Origin: Streptomyces lanatus
Lineage (GTDB): Bacteria > Actinomycetota > Actinomycetes > Streptomycetales > Streptomycetaceae
Assembly (NCBI RefSeq): GCF_014655715.1
Contig: NZ_BNBM01000005.1
Location: 478,354-542,353 of the forward strand
Reading direction: 5' to 3'
Length of the DNA: 64,000 nucleotides
Shown here: in pieces, positions 57,015-64,000 of the stretch
How positions within the stretch are numbered: position 1 is the first letter of the stretch
How the letters are laid out: every line of letters begins with the position of its first letter
Notes under the pieces: generated by a model
Seen by the model: the letters and a program-made list of their open reading frames with translations, nothing else
What the model was told of the DNA's origin: nothing
Database searches by the model: none
Translations under genes and position numbers: made by a program

Positions 57015-57803
57015 TCACCGAACCCCCCGCTCCCGCTCCTCCACAACGGAGTTGTACGCGGCGACCTGCGCCCGCCGAGCCACCCGCTCCACCGGCCGCA
57101 ACGCCTCCGCCCGCGCCCCCATCTCCGCGGAGCTCACCGCACCCCCGTGCCCGTTCTCACGGGCCAGCGACACCAGCAACCCCACCCGCTGCGCCAGCTC
57201 CAGCACCCGCACCGCCCGCGACGGATACCCCGGCGCCAACACCTCCCGCCCCCGCTCGGCCCGCGCCCGATACGCATCGATCGCCGCCTCCGCCACCGGC
57301 CCCGACCCGGCGACATCCAGCTGCGACAACACCGCGGTGGCGTCCCTCAGCCCCTCCGCCAGCTCCCGCTCGGCCTCACCCAGCGACGGCACATCCGCGG
57401 GCGGCGCCTCCCGCACCGGCAGCACCTGCCACACCACCTCGACATGCACATCACCGTCGGGCCCGGCCTCGTACACCTCCGGCACCAGCCCGAACGCGGC
57501 ACCGTGGCAGATCACCGCCTCCTCGGCCTCCATCGCCCGCGCATTGAACTCCGGCGGGCCGCTCAGCCCCAGCGGATGCCCGGGCGCGGGCAGCGCGATC
57601 CGCAGCCCGCTCACCCCGAGCGTCCGCAGCCGCCCCAGGGCCAGCGTGAGCCCGACGGGCGCCGACTCGCCCGGCAGCCCCTCCACGCGGTGCACGGCGT
57701 CGTCCCCGACGATCTCCAGCGCAGCGTCATCCGGTGAGACAAGTCCGGCCAAAAGGGCATTTCCCCAAGAGGCGAGACGTCCTGAACGTGGTTCCGAGAG
57801 CAT
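57015..57803 (-). CDS. Conserved hypothetical protein
   Basis: 262 residues from ATG 57803. An alpha/beta N-terminal part (ASWGNALLAGLVSPDDAALE, GLTLALGRLRTLGVSGLRIA, LPAPGHPLGLSGPPEFNARA, VWQVLPVREAPPADVPSLGE) precedes a long helical C-terminal region (AIDAYRARAERGREV, VLELAQRVGLLVSLARENGH). No catalytic motif seen. Conserved in Streptomyces to my knowledge without a function. Divergent from the ABC ATPase gene. Confidence 0.78.
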   Translation of the reverse strand: MLSEPRSGRLASWGNALLAGLVSPDDAALEIVGDDAVHRVEGLPGESAPVGLTLALGRLRTLGVSGLRIALPAPGHPLGLSGPPEFNARAMEAEEAVICHGAAFGLVPEVYEAGPDGDVHVEVVWQVLPVREAPPADVPSLGEAERELAEGLRDATAVLSQLDVAGSGPVAEAAIDAYRARAERGREVLAPGYPSRAVRVLELAQRVGLLVSLARENGHGGAVSSAEMGARAEALRPVERVARRAQVAAYNSVVEERERGVR

Positions 57804-57949
57804 GCCCCCACCCTAAGGACCGGACCGATGGAATGAAGTGCGGGACCGGTGGCGTAGATTTCCTTGAGGGCTGCGCCCACAGGCGCACGCGACCACCGAG
57901 ACGCCGAGACGCCGACACCGGTCACACTGCAAGGGGAGACAACGCGCTC

Positions 57950-58747
57950 ATGAGCGATGTTCTGGAGCTTCAGGACGTATCCGTGGTCCGTGAGGGCCGG
58001 GCTCTGGTGGACCAGGTCTCCTGGTCGGTCAAGGAGGGCGAGCGCTGGGTCATCCTCGGCCCCAACGGGGCGGGCAAGACCACCCTCCTCAACGTCGCCT
58101 CCAGCTACCTCTACCCCAGCACGGGCACCGCCACCATCCTCGGCGAGACCCTCGGCAAGCCCGGCACCGACGTCTTCGAGCTGCGCCCCCGCATCGGCGT
58201 GGCCGGCATCGCCCTCGCCGAGAAGCTCCCCAAGCGCCAGACCGTCCTGCAGACTGTGCTGACCGCCGCGTACGGCATGACCGCCACCTGGAACGAGGAC
58301 TACGAGGACGTCGACGAGCAGCGCGCCCGCGCCTTCCTCGACCGCCTCGGCATGAGCGACTACCTCGACCGGAAGTTCGGCACCCTCTCCGAGGGCGAGC
58401 GCAAGCGCACCCTGATCTCCCGCGCACTCATGGCCGACCCCGAGCTGCTCCTCCTCGACGAGCCCGCCGCCGGCCTCGACCTCGGCGGCCGCGAGGACCT
58501 CGTCCGCCGCCTCGGCCGCCTCGCCCGCGACCCGATCGCCCCCTCGATGCTCATGGTCACCCACCATGTCGAGGAGATCCCCCCGGGCTTCACCCACGTC
58601 CTGATGATCCGCCAGGGCAAGGTCCTCGCCGCCGGCCCCATGGAGCTCGAACTCACCTCCCGCAACCTCTCCCTCTGCTTCGGCCTCCCCCTCGTAGTCG
58701 AGCAGGTCGGCGACCGCTGGACGGCACAGGGCCTCCCGCTCTCCTGA
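57950..58747 (+). CDS. ABC transporter ATP-binding protein
   Basis: 265 residues from ATG 57950 (AAGGGGAG upstream). Walker A GPNGAGKTTLL, signature LSEGERKRTLISRALMADP, Walker B LLLLDEPAAGLDLGG, switch His in MVTHHVEEI. The family resembles ModF/YlmA-like stand-alone ATPases; no permease gene is adjacent. The role may not be transport. Confidence 0.88.
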   Translation: MSDVLELQDVSVVREGRALVDQVSWSVKEGERWVILGPNGAGKTTLLNVASSYLYPSTGTATILGETLGKPGTDVFELRPRIGVAGIALAEKLPKRQTVLQTVLTAAYGMTATWNEDYEDVDEQRARAFLDRLGMSDYLDRKFGTLSEGERKRTLISRALMADPELLLLDEPAAGLDLGGREDLVRRLGRLARDPIAPSMLMVTHHVEEIPPGFTHVLMIRQGKVLAAGPMELELTSRNLSLCFGLPLVVEQVGDRWTAQGLPLS

Positions 58748-58852
58748 CCCACCCCTTCACCGCGCGAACCTGGTGAGAAGCCGCGGTAAGAAGGGCCTTT
58801 CAAACGATCGGCGCCCTGTCGGCGACAGGGCCCGCGGTCCTACCATGACCAT

Positions 58853-59284
58853 GTGGAAATCGACGCGTGGATTTGGTGGTTGATCGGCGCGGCAGCGCTC
58901 GGCATCGGGCTCGTGATCACCGCGATGCCCGAACTCGGCATGCTGGCCGTGGGCGCCGTCGCGGCCGCCTTGGTCGCCGGCGTCTTCGGCGGTGATGCCG
59001 TCGTCCAGGTCGTGGCCTTCGTCGTCATCTCGACCGCGCTGATCGCCGTCGTACGGCCCATCGCGAACCGCCATCGCGCACAGCGGCCCCAACTCGCCAC
59101 CGGCATCGAGGCATTGAAGGGCAAACAGGCCGTCGTCCTGGAGCGCGTCGACGCCTCCGGCGGCCGGATCAAGCTCGCCGGAGAGATCTGGTCGGCACGC
59201 GCCCTCGACACCGGCCGCGCCTTCGAACCAGGCCAGGAAGTGGACGTCGTGGACATCGAGGGGGCCACGGCGATCGTCATGTGA
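58853..59284 (+). CDS. NfeD family membrane protein
   Basis: 143 residues from GTG 58853. Two to three helices (IWWLIGAAALGIGLVITAMP, LGMLAVGAVAAALVAGVFGG, VAFVVISTALIAVVRPIANR) and a C-terminal OB-fold (GKQAVVLERVDASGGRIKLA, WSARALDTGRAFEPGQEVDV). NfeD proteins act with SPFH proteins such as the one encoded 133 bp downstream, in membrane-microdomain quality control. Confidence 0.9.
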   Translation: MEIDAWIWWLIGAAALGIGLVITAMPELGMLAVGAVAAALVAGVFGGDAVVQVVAFVVISTALIAVVRPIANRHRAQRPQLATGIEALKGKQAVVLERVDASGGRIKLAGEIWSARALDTGRAFEPGQEVDVVDIEGATAIVM

Positions 59285-59417
59285 CCTCGCACGACGTAAC
59301 TGGCGCGAACGCGCGACAGGCCATGCGACGGTCTGTCAGACTCGACCAGCAAGATCTTCAACAACCATAAGATCTGCCGAAGTTGCCGCAGCGGAGAAGG
59401 GGTACGGGGAAACGACG

Positions 59418-60359
59418 ATGGAACCGGTCATCATCGTCCTGATCATTCTGGTGGTGTTGGTCTTCATCGCCCTGATCAAGACGATCCAGGTCATCCCGCA
59501 GGCGAGCGCGGCCATCGTCGAGCGCTTCGGCCGCTACACGCGGACACTCAACGCGGGCCTCAACATCGTGGTCCCGTTCATCGACACCATCCGCAACCGC
59601 ATCGACCTGCGCGAACAGGTCGTGCCGTTCCCGCCCCAGCCGGTGATCACCCAGGACAACCTGGTCGTGAACATCGACACCGTCATCTACTACCAGGTGA
59701 CCGACGCCCGCGCCGCCACCTACGAAGTCGCCAGCTACATCCAGGCGATCGAGCAGCTCACGGTCACCACGCTCCGCAACATCATCGGCGGCATGGACCT
59801 GGAGCGCACCCTGACCTCCCGCGAGGAGATCAACGCGGCCCTGCGCGGCGTCCTCGACGAGGCGACGGGCAAGTGGGGAATCCGCGTCAACCGAGTCGAG
59901 CTCAAGGCGATCGAACCCCCCACCTCCATCCAGGACTCGATGGAGAAGCAGATGCGCGCCGACCGTGACAAGCGCGCCGCGATCCTCACCGCCGAAGGTA
60001 CCCGCCAGGCCGCCATCCTCACCGCGGAGGGCGAGAAGCAGTCCCAGATCCTCCGCGCGGAGGGCGAGGCCAAGGCAGCGGCCCTGCGCGCGGAAGGCGA
60101 GGCCCAGGCGGTCCGCACGGTCTTCGAGGCCATCCACGCCGGCGACCCCGACCAGAAGCTCCTCTCCTACCAGTACCTCCAGATGCTCCCGAAGATCGCA
60201 GAGGGCGACGCCAACAAGCTCTGGATCGTCCCCAGCGAAATCGGCGACGCCCTCAAGGGCCTCTCCGGCGCCATGGGCAACTTGGGCGGCCTGGGCGGCG
60301 GTTCAGGCTCCAACGGCGGCACGGCCACGGAACGCCGAGAGAAGCCGTCGATCGACTGA
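59418..60359 (+). CDS. SPFH/band 7 (stomatin-like) protein
   Basis: 313 residues. N-terminal membrane hairpin (VIIVLIILVVLVFIALIKTI), band-7 domain (ASAAIVERFGRYTRTLNAGL, NIVVPFIDTIRNRIDLREQV), and a coiled-coil with repeated AEGEAKAAALRAEGE-type heptads (about 190-235). A Gly/Ser-rich tail ends the protein. Assembles into oligomeric membrane scaffolds with NfeD. A strong two-way terminator follows. Confidence 0.93.
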   Translation: MEPVIIVLIILVVLVFIALIKTIQVIPQASAAIVERFGRYTRTLNAGLNIVVPFIDTIRNRIDLREQVVPFPPQPVITQDNLVVNIDTVIYYQVTDARAATYEVASYIQAIEQLTVTTLRNIIGGMDLERTLTSREEINAALRGVLDEATGKWGIRVNRVELKAIEPPTSIQDSMEKQMRADRDKRAAILTAEGTRQAAILTAEGEKQSQILRAEGEAKAAALRAEGEAQAVRTVFEAIHAGDPDQKLLSYQYLQMLPKIAEGDANKLWIVPSEIGDALKGLSGAMGNLGGLGGGSGSNGGTATERREKPSID

Positions 60360-60381
60360 CGAGGTTTCTGCGGTACGACAG

Positions 60382-60414
60382 CGGGGCCCGGCTTCTCGAG
60401 GAAGCCGGGCCCCG
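60382..60414. terminator. Bidirectional terminator between SPFH and HNH genes
   Basis: Perfect 14-bp stem CGGGGCCCGGCTTC (60382-60395) and GAAGCCGGGCCCCG (60401-60414) with a 5-nt TCGAG loop, between convergent stops. Confidence 0.88.
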
Positions 60415-60425
60415 ACGGCGATTAC

Positions 60426-60932
60426 CTACGCCGCATCCATCGCCAACCAATCCGGCAGCGCGGCAAACTCATCGGCCCCAAGCGCCAGCAACATCGCATC
60501 AGCCGGCGTCGGCTCGAACGGCTGCCGAAGCAACGGCATCCCCGCCTGCTCAGGCGTCCGGTCGGCCTTCCGATGATTGTCCTCCGCGCACGAGGCCACC
60601 GTATTGAGCCACGTGTCCTGCCCACCCCGCGACTTCGGCACCACATGGTCCACCGTCGTGGCCCTGCGCCCGCAGTACGCGCACCGGTGCCGGTCCCTGA
60701 CCAGCACACCCCGCCTCGACCACGGCGCTTGTCTTCGGAACGGCACCCGTACGTACCTGCACAGCCTGATCACCCGGGGCGCGGGTATGTCCACCTCGGC
60801 TCCCCGCATACGCAGTTCGGGGTGGGCCTGCTCGACGACGGCCTTGTCCTGAAGCACCAGAACGACGGCTCGATTCAACGTCACCGTCGACAGCGGCTCG
60901 AAGCTCGCGTTCAGTACCAGCGTGTCCCGCAT
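60426..60932 (-). CDS. HNH endonuclease family protein
   Basis: 168 residues. LVLNASFEPLSTVTLNRAVV is the usual start of this actinobacterial group. The HNH domain has CAYCGRRATTVDHVVPKSRG (first Cys pair and His), the Asn, and SCAEDNHRKADRTPEQAG (second Cys, His). Ends in PDWLAMDAA. A DNA endonuclease fold; the biological role is unclear and no restriction genes are nearby. Confidence 0.9.
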   Translation of the reverse strand: MRDTLVLNASFEPLSTVTLNRAVVLVLQDKAVVEQAHPELRMRGAEVDIPAPRVIRLCRYVRVPFRRQAPWSRRGVLVRDRHRCAYCGRRATTVDHVVPKSRGGQDTWLNTVASCAEDNHRKADRTPEQAGMPLLRQPFEPTPADAMLLALGADEFAALPDWLAMDAA

Positions 60933-61007
60933 TGCAGCCCACCTCCCGTGCGCACCTGCCCACCCCCTGGCGGACTGGGATCAACTCTGGCCGGGCACGC
61001 CGAGATG

Positions 61008-61062
61008 GACAACGAAATAAAAAATGCCCGCCCCCGATCACTTCCATGACCAGGGGCGGGCA
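61008..61062 (-). terminator. Rho-independent terminator after ybhB-like gene
   Basis: On the minus strand the stem TGCCCGCCCC (rc 61062-61053) and GGGGCGGGCA (rc 61034-61025) is followed by TTTTTTATTTCG (61024-61013), a true U-tract. Directly downstream of the gene ending at 61078. Confidence 0.85.
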
Positions 61063-61077
61063 AACGTTCCATGAACG

Positions 61078-61617
61078 TCAGGCTTCGGCGGTCGCCTCGT
61101 ACTCACCGATCACATGCGCACGAGCAAGCGCGTGGAACCGCAGATTGAACCCGACGACAGCCGGGCTGGCATCCGAGTCCGGACCGAGCTTCTCCTGATC
61201 CACGGCGTACACCGTGAACACATAGCGATGCGGCCCGTCCCCGGGCGGCGGCGCGGCCCCACCGAAGTCCTTCGACCCATAGTCGTTCCGCGCCTGTACG
61301 GCACCCTCCGGCAGCCCCTCGAACTTGCCGCTGCCCGCCCCCGCCGGCAGCTCGGTCACCGAGGCCGGGATGTCGAAGACGACCCAGTGCCAGAACCCGC
61401 TCCCCGTAGGGGCGTCCGGGTCGTAGCAGGTCACGGCGAAGCTCTTGGTCCCGGCCGGGAAACCCTCCCAGCGCAGCTGCGGCGAGGTGTTGCCGGCCGC
61501 GTGGACCTGAGCGTCCTTGAGGGTTCCGCCCTGCTCGACGTCCTCACTCGTGACCGTGAAGGACGGCACGGGCGGATGGAAGTCGTGCGGCAGCGGCCGC
61601 CGCTTGGGCTCGGTCAC
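61078..61617 (-). CDS. YbhB/YbcL family (PEBP, Raf-kinase-inhibitor-like) protein
   Basis: 179 residues. PEBP ligand-site marks: NTSPQLRWEGFPAGTKSFAV, CYDPDAPTGSGFWHWVVFDI, GAVQARNDYGSKDFGGAAPP, PGDGPHRYVFTVYAVDQEKL. Cytoplasmic small-ligand or phosphate-binding fold; substrate unknown. No signal peptide. Confidence 0.92.
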   Translation of the reverse strand: MTEPKRRPLPHDFHPPVPSFTVTSEDVEQGGTLKDAQVHAAGNTSPQLRWEGFPAGTKSFAVTCYDPDAPTGSGFWHWVVFDIPASVTELPAGAGSGKFEGLPEGAVQARNDYGSKDFGGAAPPPGDGPHRYVFTVYAVDQEKLGPDSDASPAVVGFNLRFHALARAHVIGEYEATAEA

Positions 61618-61668
61618 GTCGATACCTCCTGAAGGAACAGCGGAATCGCGAGTTCAGTGGTTCCGAGC

Positions 61669-62451
61669 CTAGAACCAGTTGCGCTTGCTGCCGACCTCGG
61701 ACAGCCACTGGTTGAGATACGCCGCCCAGTCGGTCCCGTGGAAGTCGTTCAGGCCCACCTGGAACGACCGGAAGGTGTCACTGCCCTCACTGAACAGCCC
61801 CGGCTTCTTGTCCATCTCCAGAACGACGTCCATCGTGTGCTCGTCCGCGACGAAGCTCAGCTCGACCTGGTTGATCCCGCGGTACTGCTGCGGCGGGAAG
61901 AACTCGATCTCCTGGTAGAACGGCAGCTTCTGCCGCGTACCGCGGATGTGACCGCGCTCCATGTCCGCGTTCTTGAAGCGGAAGCCCAGCTGGATGAAGG
62001 CATCGAGGATCGCCTTCTGCGCGGGCAGCGGGTGCACGTTGATCGGGTCCAGGTCGGTGGAGTCCACGGCCCGCGCGATCGCCAGCTCCGTCGTCACACC
62101 GATGTTCATGCCACGCAGCGTCTGACCGTCGATCGTCGTGACCGGCGTCTCCCACGGGATCTCCAGCCCGAACGGCACCGCGTGCACCGCACCCGGCTGC
62201 AGCTCGAAGGCACCACCGAGCTGCATCTTCGTGAACTCGATGTCCTGCTTGTACTCCGAGTCCTGGCTCTCGACCTCGACCCGCGCCTGCAGGCCCACGG
62301 ACAGGCCCTCGATGTTCTGGCTCACGGACCCGCCCTGAATCCGCACCTCACCCTGGACGACACCGCCCGGAACGACGTTGACCTCGGTCAGCACCGTCTC
62401 GACCGAAGCACCGCCGGCCCCCAGGCTCGCGAGCAGCTTCTTGAACGCCAT
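61669..62451 (-). CDS. Spo0M family sporulation-control protein
   Basis: 260 residues, arrestin-like fold: MAFKKLLASLGAGGASVETV, VQGEVRIQGGSVSQNIEGLS, FGLEIPWETPVTTIDGQTLR, and the C-terminal EMDKKPGLFSEGSDTFRSFQ. Spo0M affects the start of sporulation in Bacillus; Streptomyces homologues affect development. Start ATG 62451. 51 bp upstream of the YbhB-like gene on the same strand, so possibly cotranscribed. Confidence 0.92.
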   Translation of the reverse strand: MAFKKLLASLGAGGASVETVLTEVNVVPGGVVQGEVRIQGGSVSQNIEGLSVGLQARVEVESQDSEYKQDIEFTKMQLGGAFELQPGAVHAVPFGLEIPWETPVTTIDGQTLRGMNIGVTTELAIARAVDSTDLDPINVHPLPAQKAILDAFIQLGFRFKNADMERGHIRGTRQKLPFYQEIEFFPPQQYRGINQVELSFVADEHTMDVVLEMDKKPGLFSEGSDTFRSFQVGLNDFHGTDWAAYLNQWLSEVGSKRNWF

Positions 62452-62591
62452 GACTCTCCTCTTCTCAGAGTGGATCCCTGATCCCTACAAACGCGATCCG
62501 GCCGTGGCCGGTTCCGCGCTCCCACCCTGGCAAGCCACAGGCCCCCTGACCACCCCGTCACGCCCACCCGTCTGCACTACCCTCGGACGGC

Positions 62592-63242
62592 ATGATCGCG
62601 ACCCCCGACCGTACGCCCCTGCCCCGGGACTTCTTCGACCGCCCCGTCCTCGAAGTAGCCCCCGACCTCCTGGGCCGGTTCCTCGTACGCACCACCCCGG
62701 ACGGTCCGATCACCCTCCGCCTCACAGAGGTCGAGGCCTACGACGGCCCGAACGACCCCGGCTCCCACGCCTATCGCGGCCGCACACCCCGCAACGACGT
62801 GATGTTCGGTCCCCCCGGACACATCTACGTCTACTTCACCTACGGCATGTGGCACTGCATGAACCTGGTGTGCGGCCCCGACGGCCAGGCCTGCGCGGTC
62901 CTGCTGCGCGCCGGCGAGATCGTGGAGGGTGCCGAACTCGCCCGCAAACGTCGACTCTCGGCCCGTAACGACAAGGAACTGGCCAAAGGCCCGGCCCGCC
63001 TGGCCACCGCCCTCGGCGTCGACCGGGCCCTCAACGGCACGGACGCCTGCGCCTCCGACGAGACCCCCCTGAAGATCCTCACCGGGACGCCCATCACCTC
63101 CGACCAGGTACTCAACGGCCCACGAACCGGCGTGGCAGGTGACGGAGGCAACGGCGACATCCACCCCTGGCGCTTCTGGATCGCCAACGACCCTACGGTG
63201 AGCCCCTATCGGGCCCATGCCCCGAGGCGCCGCTCAAGTTGA
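62592..63242 (+). CDS. mpg: 3-methyladenine DNA glycosylase (AAG/MPG family)
   Basis: 216 residues. DFFDRPVLEVAPDLLGRFLV, the active-site LTEVEAYDGPNDPGSHAYRG with the catalytic Glu, and PPGHIYVYFTYGMWHCMNLV. Removes alkylated purines from DNA. Start ATG 62592. The rRNA P1 promoter overlaps its stop codon (63240-63242), so transcription of the two is physically joined. Confidence 0.93.
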   Translation: MIATPDRTPLPRDFFDRPVLEVAPDLLGRFLVRTTPDGPITLRLTEVEAYDGPNDPGSHAYRGRTPRNDVMFGPPGHIYVYFTYGMWHCMNLVCGPDGQACAVLLRAGEIVEGAELARKRRLSARNDKELAKGPARLATALGVDRALNGTDACASDETPLKILTGTPITSDQVLNGPRTGVAGDGGNGDIHPWRFWIANDPTVSPYRAHAPRRRSS

Positions 63243-63267
63243 CGCACCTTGGCAGGGCGCGTAACGT
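63239..63267 (+). promoter_or_regulatory. rRNA promoter P1
   Basis: TTGACG (63239-63244), a 17-bp spacer and TAACGT (63262-63267), overlapping the stop codon of mpg. The strongest of several promoter-like pairs in front of the 16S gene. Confidence 0.65.
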
Positions 63268-63398
63268 AGCCCGAGCCGCTGAACCGGGTACTGCGTAAGT
63301 CAGCAGCCGGAGCGGCCAACCCACTACCTACGAGAACCCCTCAGCGGGGTCAATTCTGGCGTGCCCGCATGCCAGAATTCGAATCCGCGGAACCCCGA

Positions 63399-63428
63399 TT
63401 ATGGATCGGCGAGGGAATCGGTTAACGT
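63399..63428 (+). promoter_or_regulatory. rRNA promoter P2 candidate
   Basis: TTATGG (63399-63404), 18-bp spacer, TAACGT (63423-63428). Same -10 as P1. Confidence 0.45.
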
Positions 63429-63512
63429 AGTGAATGTCGAAAGGCCGACGGGCGAAAGCCCAGAGCCCAAGGCAATCCCCCCGACAGGGAATCGGATCGG
63501 AAAAGGATCTGA

Positions 63513-63518
63513 TAGAGT
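63513..63518 (+). promoter_or_regulatory. rRNA promoter P3 candidate (-10 only)
   Basis: TAGAGT at 63513-63518, a -10 form I recall from Streptomyces rRNA promoters. No clear -35. Confidence 0.4.
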
Positions 63519-63587
63519 CGGAAACGCAAGACCGAAGGGAAACTGCCCGGAGGAAAGCCCGGAAGGGTGAGTACGAAGGAAGCGTCC

Positions 63588-63770
63588 GTTCCTTGAGAAC
63601 TCAACAGCGTGCCAAAAGTCAACGCCAGATATGTTGATACCCCGTCTCCGGCAGATTCTGCCGGGGCGAGGTTCCTTTGAAAAAACACAGCGAGGACGCT
63701 GTGAACGGTCCGGGCTTATTCCGCCCGGCTGTTCCGCTCTCGTGGTGTCGACCCGATCACGGGTACACAT
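63588..63770 (+). promoter_or_regulatory. rRNA leader with antitermination and processing hairpins
   Basis: Holds CCTTGAGAACTCAACAG (boxA-like region, about 63591-63607) and GTCAACGCCAGATATGTTGA, which I recall from Streptomyces rRNA spacers. Three hairpins follow: CCGGCAG/CTGCCGG (63648-63664), CACAGCG/CGCTGTG (63686-63703), CCGGGC/GCCCGG (63710-63728). These are the expected antitermination and 16S 5'-processing elements. Short open frames in 63361-63860 are shadows. Confidence 0.65.
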
Positions 63771-64000
63771 TCACGGAGAGTTTGATCCTGGCTCAGGACG
63801 AACGCTGGCGGCGTGCTTAACACATGCAAGTCGAACGATGAACCACTTCGGTGGGGATTAGTGGCGAACGGGTGAGTAACACGTGGGCAATCTGCCCTTC
63901 ACTCTGGGACAAGCCCTGGAAACGGGGTCTAATACCGGGTACGACCATCAGGGGCATCCCTTGGTGGTGGAAAGCTCCGGCGGTGAAGGATGAGCCCGCG
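63771..64000 (+). rRNA. rrs: 16S ribosomal RNA, 5' end (partial)
   Basis: Begins TCACGGAGAGTTTGATCCTG and GCTCAGGACGAACGCTGGCG, the universal 16S start, followed by GGCGTGCTTAACACATGCAA and GAACGGGTGAGTAACACGTG. The gene runs off the right edge, about 230 nt visible. The V1-V2 region (CGATGAACCACTTCGGTGGG) is of Streptomyces type. Confidence 0.98.

Noticed and set aside
63361..63860. Short open frames between mpg and 16S
   Set aside because: They run through rRNA promoters, processing hairpins and into the 16S gene. No ribosome site or conserved protein pattern.

Overview
The window is a high-GC (about 70%) actinobacterial chromosome segment, almost certainly Streptomyces. The evidence is a short chaplin (chpE), a GATC-binding nucleoid protein (gbn), a streptophobe-family membrane protein, Spo0M, GTG/TTG starts with GGAGG-type ribosome sites, and very strong GC3 bias. 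From memory the gene order matches the S. coelicolor SCO1795-SCO1847 interval (chpE = SCO1800, fabI/fabG = SCO1814/1815, gbn = SCO1839, pit = about SCO1845). It is therefore conserved core chromosome, not an accessory island. I saw no insertion sequence, prophage, CRISPR array or tRNA.

Layout. 1-1.6 kb: the start of cobQ and all of cobD on the minus strand, behind a cobalamin riboswitch. 1.6-10 kb: low-affinity phosphate transporter with a PHO-box-like repeat, secreted GH25 muramidase, class II aldolase, alpha/beta hydrolase, VOC protein and an ABC-F ATPase with a possible leaderless leader peptide. 10-14.8 kb: gbn with a GATC cluster in front, an enoyl-CoA hydratase, and an Asp23/AmaP envelope-stress locus. 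14.8-22.5 kb: a coupled minus-strand operon (Na+/solute symporter, sigma factor, small membrane protein, GH15 hydrolase, SDR), divergent from a DUF3311 protein and cstA-ybdD. 22.5-31 kb: SURF1, a Cys-rich protein, a DEDDh exonuclease, a VIT1-type transporter, alcohol dehydrogenase, CopD, a CoA-transferase whose start codon lies in a perfect 20-bp palindrome, and a secreted subtilase. 31-40 kb: DUF485-actP behind a Crp-like site, moaA, small conserved proteins, tyrS and a tldD-tldE pair. 40-52.3 kb: fabG-fabI, a FadR-type regulator and a divergent MFS transporter, sixA, serB, streptophobe protein, an FHA-ABC exporter, and an SLT-domain protein with a structured 5' leader. 52.5-63.2 kb: QueA-like protein and SDR, a two-component pair, chpE, an ABC ATPase, NfeD and SPFH proteins, HNH, YbhB, Spo0M and a 3-methyladenine DNA glycosylase. 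63.2-64 kb: rRNA promoters and leader and the first 230 nt of a 16S gene.

How it fits together. Several units handle carboxylate and acetate uptake (SSS symporter/DUF3311/cstA-ybdD and DUF485-actP) and fatty-acid or acyl-CoA chemistry (fabG-fabI, enoyl-CoA hydratase, CoA-transferase). Others handle the envelope (Asp23 locus, GH25, SLT, chaplin, SPFH/NfeD, FHA-ABC). The most interesting non-coding signals are the 76-nt closed multi-hairpin at the predicted 5' end of the SLT transcript, the palindrome on the CoA-transferase start, the GATC cluster before gbn, two adjacent palindromes before a small membrane protein gene, and dispersed repeats that sit exactly between convergent genes.

All calls come from reading the sequence and from recalled family knowledge. 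No database search or folding program was run.
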